A program made the position numbers and the translations under genes. Below the pieces are notes generated by a model. It saw nothing but the letters and a program-made list of their open reading frames with translations. It was not told the origin of the DNA and searched no databases. DNA of 64,000 nt from positions 4,097,710 to 4,161,709 of the forward strand of contig OX438744.1 of assembly GCA_949316235.1 (NCBI GenBank). The letters are read 5' to 3'. This DNA comes from Oegoconia quadripuncta (Eukaryota; Arthropoda; Insecta; Lepidoptera; Autostichidae). Each line of letters starts with the position of its first letter. Positions within the stretch are counted from its first letter, which is position 1. Below are positions 23,191 through 38,100 of this stretch, in pieces.

Positions 23191-26100
23191 CTGGAAATAG
23201 AAATTAGTATGAAGTCCAAGGTTGCAATAGAGTCACTTAGGGCACCGTCTACCTTCAGTAGCCGTGTCGAGTAGCTGATCCTAGCTTATAGCAATTGCAG
23301 TTGGGAGGAGTGTGGAAGCGGGAGTGGAAGTAGATATAGAAATGCTGCTAATATTGCTGTGGGTCACATTATATGGATTGGGTTAGGCGCAGTATCATCC
23401 ATAGTACGAAGATGGTAGTCTTCTACTCAGTAAGCCCGCTTTTCGGGGAAGCTGGCTGATTTCTCCGACGCTTACTTTGTCCACTCCTATCTTTCCACTT
23501 TGTGTGTTCGTAAAACCACCCAAAAAAAAATTACACTTGATTTGATGTTGGAAGGAGCTGAATATCTGATTTTACTGTGATTCATATATGGATGATTCAT
23601 ACATTTGACCTTCAGTAAGATTATACATTTTCTACGAGTTTCAGTGCTTCAGAGGGCACGTTAAGTATGTTGTCTGCAATAACTTGCAATTGAAGGGAGT
23701 CCACAAATCCATCGGTGGTCAAACACGGGAAAACACTGTCAGATGGTCCGTAATCCACCATTTGGATAACGATTCCTACCCTCTCCACTAAGAGAAGAGG
23801 CTGTGCTGCAACACTAGGAACTTAAGTCTGTTGATATTTATCAACTAAAACCGATTTGACATTTCGAATACAGTATATTACCTTACCATCAAATCTGACA
23901 CGTGAAGGTCCACACTTGGCATAGAACAGTCGCGCTCCTGAGACAGCCCACACATCTGCTCTGCGACGAATTCTCCCAGGAGTGAGGCCTTCTGCTTCAG
24001 GGACGTCGACACCTCTTCACACTTTTCGCGGTATCTATTCAAAGGGGTGGCAATTGCTTTTTTAATGGAAACACGTAGGTCCTTTGTGCGTTTAAATAGA
24101 GCTAGGCATGGTTAGGTTCCAAGTACCAGGAAACCTAAAGCATAGATTAAATTTTTTATACAGTAACCACACCGACTAACGAATATAATATGATGAACAC
24201 TATAGTATAGTGACCGTATAAGCATATAAAATTGATTGCCGAAAGTAAAGGGTGCGAGTTCGAATCTCGTTAGGGTAAATGTTGTAAAGAATACGAACAT
24301 CAATCATGGATTTTTTTCATTTATACAGTGTGGAAAGATAAAACGGGCCCTGGACTACCTTAAATCCTTAAGCTGACTCATTTTACTTAAAGGAGACATT
24401 CCTTTATTTTTAAAAAGATAAACAACTGCATTCAAAGATTTTAAAATCATGTAAGAAGGAAATGTGCATTACCATTAAACGATTTTCTTATCGAAGATTT
24501 CAACAAGGTACTTAGCGATAAATTAGCAAGCGTGTACTTCATACCAAGTCTTTAAATATTGGAGATATAAGAGAACTGTTACGTGTCTTTTACTTGTTAA
24601 AAGTGAACATTAAGTACTAGATGTTCACTTTCCAGAGTAAGACCAAGTGTTTGTTAGAGAAATTTATCCTATAATACTATCGATTAGTATAATAAAATAG
24701 GGAGTGTTTTTTTTTTAATTTTAGTTGGCTCGAGTCCCGAGCGAGGCAAGCGAGTTTTAGAAAATCTTTGAATGCAGTTTCGTTTCTTTTTAAAAATAAA
24801 GGAATGTCGCCTTTGTAAAATGAGCCAGCTTAAGGATTTAAGGTAGTTTCCCTCCAGGGCCCGACTTATCTTTCCACACTGTATATGTTTATCCGATTTC
24901 TAGTAGGTATCAATAACCTACAAGCGTTGCCTAGGTCGGGATAAGATAACGAATGGTGTAAGGTTTGACGTGTTATAAGTTAGAGGACTACAACTTCACT
25001 TATCTCTAAATAGTAAAGCAAAGTCGGGATCTGCATCTGTCTGTTTGTGCGCATAGTTGTTCAAAACTACGCAACGGATTTAGATTCGGTTTTTCAGCCT
25101 GTAAACATTCCACTGCAGGGATATAGGCCTTCCCTCGTATAATGAGGGAGTATGGCCCATAGTCCACCACGCTGGCCCAATAGGGGTTGGGGACTTCACA
25201 TGACTTTGAATTTTTATTTCCAGGCATGCAGGTTTCCTCACGATGTTTTCCTTCACCGTTTAAGAGCAGTCAGATAAATTTACATAGGTAATTAAATTAA
25301 ATTTAAAAACTCATTGGTACATGGCCTGCCTGGGAATCGAACACGGACCTCTCAAATTGGGAGACCCGCTGAGCCACAGACCTACGCACATATATATGTA
25401 TAATAGATGAACATTATATCTATTTATAGAAAGTACCTAATTGCATCCGTGCGAAGCCGGGGCGGGTCGCTATTTCCTTTTAAAATTTATAAAACAACAT
25501 CACAAAATATACATTTGAAAAAATTACAATTTAGCTAGTTATAAAGCGTAATTTCTCAATAACTAGTTAGCAGCTGGTCAAAGGCAAGTGGTGCCAATAA
25601 GGCAAGCACGGTAAGCTTGTAATAATCTGCGATTCTTGGATAGGTGGACGATAAAAAAAAAATCCTCCAATTCGCGCTTTGCAAGAGGCTAGACTTTGTT
25701 AGCATGTTGGGTATATTGTATAACATAGGTACTTTAGTTAATATCACTCCCATAAAAGTCAAAGAGAACAATATTATATGTGTGGAAACTCACCTCACTT
25801 CATAATGAGCATCTTCAATTTCAAAATAATGCAAGGATTTTGATCTGAAAGCAAAGACAATAAAATCAATTTATACCCTACCAGCCATCAATTCTACGAG
25901 CTATGTGCCCTGCCCACTGCCACTTCAACTGACTAATCCGCTGGGCTATGTCGGTGACTTTCGTTCTTCTACCTATTTCTTCATTCCTGATTCCATCTCG
26001 TAGCGCAACGCCGAGCATCGCCCTCTCCATATAGCTCGTTGCTTGTGAATCTGGATGCTAAGCGAGAGTTTTGTCTCGTTCTTAACTTTACCATCGCGTT

Positions 26101-29100
26101 CGCGTTTACGCAATAAGTATCTATGAAAAAAATCGTTTTGCAAACTATCCGCTAGAGGCGCTGCACATTTCTTCATACAAATCGTCATGAAAACGTGAAC
26201 GCGGTAGTAAAGTTAAGTCGAAACAAAACTCACACTCCACCCTCTGATGTCGTATACATTAGATTCACAAGAGAAAAATATCTTAGCGAGAGAAAGTGTG
26301 TAGGTACCCGTGGTGTACCCATTTGCTCTATATAACATTCATCACCATCCCAAATAGCTATTTAATTTTTATGTAAATTATGCAGCTACCTACCTAATAA
26401 ATTGCAATGTTCCTTATTATCACCTTTTTTTTTTTGACGCGGGGAAACGCCTGACGCATACCGCTCGCCTGGGGGACGGCGAGACGGTTATGTGGGAATC
26501 CCCTCCCTGAAGGGAGGGATACCCACTAAAACCCCGTGGCGACCTTCTTCGGCAGTAGAGATCCTTATTATCACCTAGAAATGGGTGACCGTTGACTTTA
26601 GTACGAAGGAGAAGAAAAATGGAATAGACTAACGGATCACCAAACCATATCTTCAGTCGGAGCAGGTAGGAGCGCAGGTTGACGTCATCGGGCACCGGCG
26701 GGAACCTCATGCGACCAGACGGAGACAGCTCTATATTCGACTTCGACGAGCGGTCTGCCAACATTCATTGATTGTCTATCTGGCCTAAATAGCTTCTATT
26801 TAGGTCGCAATGTTCGTATATAATAATAATAAATAAATATTTCCGACATTTACACCAATCATCTAGTCCCAAACTAAGCAAAGCTTGTACTATGGATACT
26901 AGATAACGGATAAACATACATAAATATTTATATAAACATCCATGACTCAGGAATAAATGTTCATATTCATCACACAAACATTTACCCGTCGCGGGATTCG
27001 AACACGCAACCGTTGGTTTCGCTGACAGGGTCACTATCCACTACACCAATCGGTCGTCTATATGCCTAAGTAATTCCCCTGTTTGAAACTTTGGAAACCA
27101 ATTGACGACCTGTTTGGTGTAGTGGTTTGAAACTCTGACCACTATACCAAAAAGTCGCGGGTTCAAATCCCGCTAGGGGCATATGTTTATACGATGAATA
27201 CGGACATATGTACCCGAGTTATGGATGTTTTCATTTAAAGTAAGTATTTATTTACAAAAAAAAATGTATTCATGTAGTATATCAACCATCTGGTATCCAC
27301 AACACAAGCATATAGTTGCTTACTGTGGAACTAGATGGCGCTGTGTGTACGTGCAAGGATATTTAAGTATTAATTATTATTATTTATTATTTATCACTTG
27401 CTGTTCTATGATTGAGCTGAAATTTGGCATATTTATATAAGGTCGGTGATAATGTAATATAACGGTACCATCGAGCTGATCTGATGCTGGAGCCAGGATG
27501 TAAGGACTGGAACTCCCTGGTGGCAAATGGCAAGATAGTCGAATTCGGGCTAGTTAGTTTTGTTGCTATGAGGATTTTCCATTACCAGAAGATTGCCTCT
27601 GGAACTCCTTGATGGACTTTATGTTACTCGTCTTTGTACTAGAATTATATGTGATAATCGTGATGGAGTATTACAACCTTGTTTTTAAAAGTATTGTTAA
27701 TGTATAACATAACTAATTAATTAGCCTGGGGTCTAAGGTAGCTATAGTCACGATGGGCACCGATTACTTTAAGTAGGCGCCGTGTCTGCGCCAGTCTAGC
27801 TCAATGGTGGGCAAACTGAGGCCCGCGATGGTTTTCATTCGGCCCGCCGACGAGCAAAGGTCCTTCGAAATGAATAATAATATGGCCCGCGATAATCGCA
27901 TAAAAGTTAAATTGTAATTTGTAACTAACATTTGTAAGAAGTAATACTGTAATGTAATGTTTTTATAATACGAGTATGTTTAAAAAAGTCTAAACACGCA
28001 TTTTAAATCTAGGTAATCATGGCCCTCCTCTGAAGTTTCTTAATACTTTAAGGCCCCCTTAAAGTGTTACCTTGTCATAGGGGTATGAAGAAAGCTTGCC
28101 CACCACTGGTCTAGCTTATAAGAGTTACGGCGTGGATGCCAGATTATGTGATACACTGCTGAGCAGTTTAAAGACCTATAAAATTCCCTTGCTCCACCCA
28201 ACAGAGGTCCATTCGAGGGAGTAACTTACAAGGTGATCTAATATCCAACGAGGAGCGGTTTTCGTAGGGCGGAGGGTGGAATAAGCACACGAACACAGGG
28301 TCGCGGTACGGAGGTGGACACGACATAATCTCCGACATCGTGGGGAACGAGTCCCCCAGGTGCTTCATCACGTAGAAACCTTCCTGTGGATAGAAGGTTG
28401 TTTAGTGTGTAATTTTATCAAGATTTAAATGCCTCTCCACTACTCGGTTTATATAAGTATTTCATTGATATTCCCTAAACTAAAACTGAAATTATGCTAT
28501 CAATAGCTACTCCCACCTTGGATTATTATTCATCATCATCACAGCCTACACCTCCCCACTGTTGGGAAGCAGCTCCTCTCAATGGGACCCGATATGGGCC
28601 ATAATCCGCCACGCAGGTTCAGTGCAGATTGGTTCAAAAATTTAATTATTCAGATGATCCGTCATAAATTAATTATGCATGTCCTCCACATGAATCCCGT
28701 GGGTCATAGGTAAATGGTCTTAAGGGCTATTACAATTGTACGGTTTACAACCGCACATCGCGTCACCGCCGCGTGGTCAGCACTTTACGCCATTTCATAA
28801 TTATTCCAACTAGTCCACGTTTGACCGCTGAATCGCGTGTACTCATTAGCATTATCAATCAAGTATCAGTTCGAATTCTATCATTTAGCAATAAATATCA
28901 GTTAACAGAGTGTGTATGTGAATCAGTGTGTAGAACAATAAATCAGATCATATCAAGCATAAGTGTATCATCATTTCGACTCCAGCATCTCAGCATAGCA
29001 ACAAGGTCTATGTGGTAGCAAAAGCCCATACAACAATAAAGTACATTTTACCTTGGTAGTACAGCAATAAAACAAAGAAAAAAGATTTATTGCACTGTCA

Positions 29101-32100
29101 TCGTATTCTGTATAGTCGTGTAAGTCGAGTATTTCCGTTTCATTACGCGCAGCCACTGTTTGGGTCCCTTCTTTTACCTCTTTTTACCCTATCTTAATTA
29201 CATTTTTATCATTAGTGTGTAGCCAGCTTATGAGCTCCTTGCCTGTGTGAAATCGGTGAGTTCAAGGCGACCGGTGTAGGCGAACTTGGCGGCCGGGTGG
29301 CAACGGAAGATGGCCTCGAGCGCCGGCTCCCAAGCGCCCACCACATACCGAGCCAGCTTGTTCTCAACCATGCTGTTATAAAACAAATTTATCATTTGAC
29401 GACTTGTTTGGCAACTCTGGCCACTATGCCAAAAGGTTGCGGGTTCGAATCCCGCTAGGGGCATATGTTTGTATAATGAATACAGACACGTGTTCTCGAG
29501 TTATGGATGTTTTTTATTTACAGGTGTATTTATTTACAAAAAAAAAAATAATTTTGTAGTTTATCAACCATCTGGTATCCACAACACAAGCCTATAGATG
29601 CTTACTGTGGAACTAGATGGCGCTGTGTGTATGTCTAAGTATATTTATTTATTTATAAGTGTCGAGTGACTCATTCATGATCTCCAGGTCCCCTCCGCCA
29701 GGGATAGGTACTACTACCTACCTAGTCCTACAACCTTTTGAATTTAAGATTTCCAGGTTACATTCTGTTGGCAATTTCTTCTTCTCAACTGTAGGGGCTT
29801 AGATACTCACTAGTGTATGGTGCCAAGGTCGAGATATACGTCAGCGCCCTCCTCAGTGACGCTCGCAGCGATGACCGTGCACAGAGCCGTGCGGAGACCT
29901 ACATGCTCGATCTGGAGGTTGGCTGCTATCACCTATAGATTAGGATTTTAGACATTTTCTTCTAGTATAGTATACTATAACAATATTCAAAACGAGCGTT
30001 ACAAGACCTTATTATATATTAATAAAGAGTTACTTGGAGACCCTTTTAGCTCCACTTTGCGACAATGACTATTTATTTATTGAAACTGCAACATGTAGGT
30101 ACAGACGAATCATCCTAAAAGTATCACATGGGCTAAAGTGTTACCTCCAAAAATTTTTACTTTTATTATTTTCCTTACCTTTTTATTATTTTAATGAAGT
30201 GTTTACGGTTTATTTTCCTTTATAAAAAGAAAAAAAAATCCAAATAGAAAAAAAATCGAATAAAAATTGTCTTAGCCGGATTCGAAAACCGTGTCTTTTC
30301 GAAAGACGTTACCTAAGCACTCGTGTCGCTTGCCACTAAACCACGATATCAATTAGCAGAGCTGACGAAATTTTCTTACTCATTTATATGTGACATATTA
30401 TTATGGATTTGGTTTCAGTGTTGAAATTGTATGAATACTTTCTAATAGATGGTGCTAGAGTGCTTCGGTCCATACGGTTGTATAATACTTTTAGGGAGAT
30501 CCGTGTGTACACAGTACTTATACTTGTTTCAGAATGTTGCTCAAGGATAGATCTGCGCTTGAGCATAGTTAGAAAGAGATGCCGCTATGTAAGTTACATA
30601 AAGCTGTCCCTTTTAACTGTCCTCATGCGTAGTACACATGCACATACACTGTCAGGGCGAGGCAGCGGTCAGAGGACTATTAATTAGGTTTATCTAGTAT
30701 ATAGGTAAAGACATCTGATTGTTTGCGCCGTGAAATAGGTTAAAGGAAGCTTTCCATCTATATAGATATTAAAACGAAACGCACTCACGGACTTTAGTCA
30801 AACACGAAATCTGGAAAACGACTTGACCCATAATGCTGAATTCTGGCAGGAAGGTAGTTTATACAAATATAAGGTCTAACAAAATTAACCCGACAAACTT
30901 TGGCAATTGCACGTACATGACAAAAAAATAATGTATTCATTAAAAAAACTAGCCTTAAAAATTTTATTTTCAAGTAAAAAAATTAAATGTAAGTGCGAAT
31001 GAAAATACACATTAACAGACTTAATTCATTTCGATTGTACCTTGTTTTATCAATGAGAAAAAACAGGCAACGTTCCATAGTGTTATTCCTCTATGGTTCC
31101 ATTGATATGAAAGAGGCCAAAGGGGATTGCGGGAGGCGGGGCACAGGGCGCAACCAAGCACAGCAAGTCGCGGCGGCGCCGGGGCAAGCGCCTTTCGGCG
31201 TCTTCAAAAAAAAAACAGCGGCACGGGTTTGTGTGTTGTGGCAAAGTACTTAGAGCGCGCGGTCATTAAAGTCCAACTCACAAAATTTACATTTCTAAAT
31301 TTTATTTTTTTTTATAAAATCTGTTAACTTTAATGTTTTATTTTTTCCGTAATAGGTACATCCTATACATACACTCTGCAACGTTTGTCGGGTTAATTTT
31401 GTTAGACCTTATATATCTCGTACAAAATAAATATATTATGAAATAAAACAAATATTTTTGGGGTTCCTGCAAGGGGCACATAATTTTCTGCTGGTTACAT
31501 CGCTTACCTCTTCGCCTTTGCGCGACGTGAACAAATTTTTTGCCACTTCCTCAACCATCAGCCCCGTCAGTACTGTACACGTCATGATCTTCAGACTGAC
31601 GTCGATGCGCTGGAATATCAAAAAGAATTATATAATTTGTAATTCTTTAAAACGGAATAGAAGATTTGCTCATATTGCTAGAGAACTTGCTCATATTGCT
31701 GGGATAAATATTTCGGACACTTACACCAATCATCTAGTCCCAAACTAAGCAATGCTCGTACTGTGGATACTAGATAACGTATAAACAGCCTTACACGTCC
31801 CCACTGATGGGGCACAGCCTCCTCTCCCTGGGGATTGCGTATGGGCCCTAATCCACCACGCGGGCTCAGCGCGGATTGGTCGATATGTGTCAGAAAAGTG
31901 GTGACAAAAACCTGACAGTCAGTGTTTTAAGCCACTCCTGTAGGCCACCGACTTGGCTTAGCGACTACCTTCAATTACAAACAACCGGGACTAGAAATGC
32001 CACTAGTGGTCACCCATCCAAAATGTGACCACGCCAGACATTTACTCAGTAACTGAAATTACTGAATTCAATAATATGCTAAAATTACTATCGAAAAACT

Positions 32101-35100
32101 TTCCCGGTTTCCAGAGAAATCTTAATTAGTATTATACCGGCCTGTAAACTCTTCAGACTCTTAGGCTATCGTATTAATAAACCGTTCTCAAGATTGACAT
32201 GCCCTCAAGTTGACGCTTGAGAATCTGTTGCATATTAAAACAGCATCAGAAAAAATGGTCTTGAGATCGAGACACGATCTCAATCTCAAGAACGATTTAT
32301 TAATACGGGCCCTATGTGACCACTAGATATCGCACGGTTAGATCAATTCGCAAAATATTAGGAACACAGAGAATGTTTATTTGACATCAATTGGCAAAAA
32401 AGTTAAAAGAAAATCGTTTGTCTTGGTATATGTTATGAGGAGGGATGAAACGCATGTTACTAAGAGAGTGATGAGTATGGATGTCGATGGTTGGAAAGGA
32501 AGAAAAAAGCACGGAAAAGATGGATGGAATCTATGAGGGGTGGTATGAAAGAAAAGGACGTGAATCAGAGGTAACGGCGCAGATAGAGGAGATTGGAAGA
32601 AAAAGACGTACTACGCAAACCCCAAATAAATTGGGAAGATGACCGCCGCCTCCGTGGCTCAATGTAAACAACATTGGGATTACGATTCGGAGGTCGCAGG
32701 TTCTATCCCCAGCGGGGTACATGTTTAAGTACTCGGTTTGGTTGGTGGTTTTGATGTGAGGTGATATAGATGTGATTGAGCTCAAGTACAAACCCGTCGT
32801 GCATAAAAAAAAAAGAGATGATGACATAGAATGTCATATTTAAATCTAAAATACCTGTAAAATGTTCAGTAGCTCTTGTATGAACTCGACGTTTAACATA
32901 GCTTTAGTGCTGACGTGATAGTTTTCTAGGTTTATGTAACACTGCACAGCTAATCGTTGCGCTTCGATAGGGTTATCTTTGACTGCAAAAAGTAGGAACA
33001 CTGGGTGGTTGATTCAGAAGCGTCAGTAAATTGAGATGTCGAAAATTATTTAAACGCCTTCCTGGCTCAACGTAAACAACATAAGGTTTACGAATCAGTC
33101 GTGGGGTCGATCCTCAGTGGAGTACATGTTTTAGTACTCGGTTTGGTTGATGGTAGAGTATTGAAAATGTCCGCCTGGTTAGCTACCACCATCTTATCTA
33201 AGTCTGCTGCCAACAGCAATGTTAATAGCGTTATTGCGTTCCGGTTGTCTGTGATAAGACAGCCAGTCCCCCAAATAAAATGGTTTCCAGATCAGTACGC
33301 TTCCACCTTCGGCCTCATCTGCACTTAACATCAGCACTAGTAGCATGACAGGCGCGGGAAATATTTAAATCGCGCGAGATAATATTTGTCCTGCTCATTC
33401 GCTTGGACGAAATATATAGGCAGGTGTGATTGAGGTCAAGTTTGTATAAAAAAATAATTATGAGAGGTAGAGGAATTAGATCTTTATAGAATGCACACTT
33501 ATGGTTATTATTGAATTTTTTTGCACTAGTACCCTACCCTTGCTTTCTCTAGCTGAAAATCAGTGTCTTACCGCTATAAGTGAAGATCCACACTGAGCGA
33601 TGGCCCATTTGTGGTACAGATACACATACAACTCTATTATATGTTGTAACAGTTGTACTTAATTTTAGTTTTTATTTTTATTACTGTGAAATAAGGCTAC
33701 ATCATCATCTTGTACAAATCTCTTGAGGAATTAGTCAACAGTTTCACTATCTGAACGAATAGGATGGTCGCGAGTTCCGATTCCCAAGTAGATACAATTT
33801 GGTATACAGTATGGACCCACCATCTCCAATGGTCTTATTACCAATCTTGGTTTGTCGGGCCGAATCTTAAACCATGTGCGTACATAGTACTTGCTCGGGA
33901 TTCTTTACACAACATTTCTTGACTCTGAAGATCTTGACAGATTTTGAAGCCTAGTGCTGATTTTGAATTCAATTAGCTACACTCCCATTGGCCGAGGGGG
34001 GTGGGAAACTTTCCTACTTCACACCTTTAACTCTTCCTTAATTCGTTCTGGGGCCCGAGGTAGCAATAGACTTGTAGGGCACCGTCTACCATCAATAGGC
34101 GCCGTGCAGAGTACCACTGTTGATCCTGGCTTACAGGAGTTACAGAGGGAGGAGTGAGGAGGCTGGTAATTTGTAACACCTCCATATATCGCACCGTAGG
34201 TAGTGGTAGGTAGTCGGCGTAGTCGGGTTTTGAATTTCGAGTATCAACTTAATAAATAAATTAATGAATAATAACTTTCGCAAAGTTGCACAATTGTTTG
34301 CCAGATGTGAATCGTAGCTTAGACTTAGGCCCGTATTTCAGAATGTTACAGAGATCTCCGCTTGAGGATATTTAAAAAGGGGACATCTTTATGTAACTTG
34401 TATAGCGGCATCTCTTACTAACTATGCTCTATATAGCTCTATATAACCTGATGTTAAGTGAAGATGAGGTCGAAGGTGGAAGCGTACTGACCCGGAAACC
34501 CCAACACATTTGGGGACTGGCTATCTTATCTCTGACAACCGGAACACAACAATGCTATTAACATTGCTGCTTGGCGGCAGATTTAGATAAGATGGTGGTA
34601 GCTAGCCAAGCCAGCCAGTTTAAGCAACATTCGGAAATACAGGCCTTAGACTTACACTTTTTGTTGATATTTCGAAGTGCGGAGAAGGTCTTCGGCTCGA
34701 CGAGACTGAAGGCCGCCTTCGGTATGATCCGGCAGAGTTCGGCGAGCGCGCGCAGAGCGTTGATGCGTATATAGAACCACACTGCCGCGTCGTCGCTCAG
34801 TATACCTTCAAATTACAGACGATTATTTCAAATATACTTATTATATTCATATGCCACGTCCTTTATCCCAAATGGGGTAGTCAACGATATCCCAAACATA
34901 GACGTTGGGTATTCCAAACATTAAAAATTTTATGCTTAAACATACAGAAATGCACACGGACAGGAGGTGAGCCCAACGCCGCCCAATTGAAATAAGTCTG
35001 TAGATGATGAAGAATATAGTAGGACTAGATGCCAGTCCTTAGTATAGCCTTTATATTGGCAACATTTAAAAACTTCTTTTGTCGATGACGTCTGTGACAC

Positions 35101-38100
35101 TTGCTTGTCTTCCCGTCCCCTTGATAATTCGATCCGGTGACCATGTTACCTTTTGTAAGTTTATCATTATTAATCTATCATAGAATTAATTCAACAACGC
35201 ATTGTTATTGTGTATTGGTGAACAATATGTCATATACAATCGAGAGCTGCTTTTATTTTATTACAGCGAGCTGAATCATCCATATCAATTGTGACCCTAA
35301 CTGCGTGCTCCATACGATCTGCTACAGATGATTTTTGGTGTAAATTCCCTTAGTCGCCCCTTACGACACCCACGGGAAAGTCGTGTTGGCTCAATCTTTT
35401 TTGTGGCGGACATCACACGGCACGTAAAAAAATAAAACAGCTTAGTCCAAAGTATTGCATAATATTTAATTACAGCATTATTGTCATTACTATCATAACG
35501 ACAGTTTCAGAACACCGCATTTCAATACTTAAAAGCACGAAGCTCCTAAGAGGCGACTCCACGGCACCCGTTTGTAGCCCAGACCTGGTAATGAGGAACA
35601 CACGTGCACCGCCATTCTAAGTATGTTATTGCTTGTTTAACTAAGTAATTAAAAATTAGTTGGCAGTTTGTGTTAGAAATTTGTTTAGGAAAGATTGTGA
35701 AATACACAATGTAAATACAAGATATAAAAACAAACTTGCTGTCCATAGCAGTCGCTTACACAAAGTCACTTAGTCATTCAAGAGACAATGTATAGTACGC
35801 TTTTATAATAAGGTTCCGGTAGACATTCAAAATTTGCCTTTAAATAACTTTAAAACAACCATTAAACAGAAACTATGTGCCAAAGGCTATTATAAAATTT
35901 CTGACTATCTGGATGATAAGAATGCTTGGACATGAACCGCTCGGCAATATCCAGTATATTCTATTCTTATTTTTCTTTGTCGAATCATAAATTTAACAAA
36001 TCAAATTGTATTTGTATTGACTTATTTAAAAAGAGCAACCCCTGAGTTTCTTGCTCGTTCTTCTCTGGGGAGACTGCCTAGTGAATGAGCGATAACTGTA
36101 TGTCATGACGATTTCAAATGTTATTATTATAACTTACGAAATAAAACATTTTTGATTTTGAGTTACATATAATTCTAATCGTCATTACTTACCACACAGC
36201 GCCTCAATGATGTTGGTGTCAGACATTCGCACAGCAGATGGCAGCAGTTTGGTCATGTTGGCGACCCCCATCGCCGCATCGGCGAGGCAATCCACGTTGG
36301 AGCCGAGCAGTTGGTGGCAGAACACCAGGTCTGTGCCCGTATCAAACAGGGCCTGGTGGAATAATGCTACATAGATTAAGGTTTAAGAAATACCAGAGAA
36401 TTTAGCAGGTCAAGAGGCTTGATAAAAAGGCATTCCTGTAGACTGAAGACACGTTCACGTGTCAACCTGTGAGATACTAGCCTTCAGATTTATAATGATC
36501 AGAATCTTATATTGCCCAGTGCATCATAGCAGCCCCAGAATGGCCAGAATCAATAAATAATCAGTAAGTAATCGAGGCACTCGTTTTCAATTAGTGACAT
36601 TGTCATACAAGTTACGCCGCATGACCGCCTCCGTGGCTCAATATAAACAACATTGGGTTTACGATTCGGAGGTCGCGGGTTCGATCCCCAGCGGGGTACA
36701 TGTTTAACTACTCGGTTTGGTTGGTGGTAGGGCATTTTAAAATGTCCGCCTGGCTAGCTACCACCATCCTATCTAAATCTACCGCCAAGCAGCTATGTTA
36801 ATAGCATTGTTGTGTTCCGGTTGTCAGAGATAAGATTACTGATTATAACTCGACGGTTGCCATCCCAGGATAGTACTCACATCTCTCCCGTTAGCAGTAA
36901 ACGACATCTTAGTTAGCACAGCGAGGCAATGCGGCTTCATCGCTGGCAGAGCCATCTCAAGATACGCCAACAGTCGCAGTATGCACCCGGACTGGTATAG
37001 ATGTGCCGCGTTCTCCTCAGTCTCCACGTAGTTACGCAATACTCCCAGGACCATGGTATGGACATCGCGGAACTCGTAAGACTGGAATATTTAAAATTAT
37101 ACATTTCTTTTTACAGAAATTATACAATATCAAAGAGTCCATTTGTTTGTACTCTTATTATATACTGTTTTTATTGGCCATATTTTGTAAAATGCTGTCT
37201 ATATATTTAAATAACCTTGCTTGCTTGCTTCCTTAGCAAAAGTGCCCACTTAGTACATACTAAGGTTAAGCTACCTTTATATTACTGTACTGTAGTCTAA
37301 TTTATGTGTACTATTTTTGTATTAACTATTTTATAAATATTATTTAATGTATACGGTTGGCTGGAGAACACAAATAAACGTTTATCTATCTATCTATCTA
37401 TTTACTGGTTCCATGATGAACTTAAGATATTATAATCCATACTCTCGATAATTATGTCCATACTTCTTCATATTATTCATCTTAACTTTTTGTACATGAC
37501 TGCTGATTATAGACTTCAATGTATGAACTTTCAACCATTCTTATACCATTTGTGTCCATTGATTGGTTTCACGCAGTCTTTTTCAAGTCATTTCCGATTT
37601 GGTGTAGTGGTTAGAAACTCTGACCACTGTACCAAAAGGTCGCGGGTTCGAATCCAGCAAGGCGCATATGTTTGTATGACCAATACGGACACGTGTACCC
37701 GAGTTATGAATGTTTTCATTTATACTTAATAAGTATTCATTTATATATATAAAAAAAGTATTTATATAGTATATCAACCATCTGGTATCCACAACACACG
37801 CCTATAGTTCCTTAAAGTCGAACTAGATGGCGCTGTGTGTATGTCCAAGGATATTTATTTATTTATTATTTATCGCTAGTTTAGACTTTAGTAATTCTAC
37901 GGACTTGTTCGTTATAAATTCTATCACGTAGGGAAACTCAAAGCATAACTCTTTCCATAACCCCTATTACAGCTACTGCCTGTTTAGGTATGCATTATCT
38001 AATATATATTTCGGAAAATCTAAATAATTAAAAGTTGTCTTAAATATTTCTGCATATTCTGCCATAAAGCCAGATATATCCACCTCAATTACAGGAGTCA

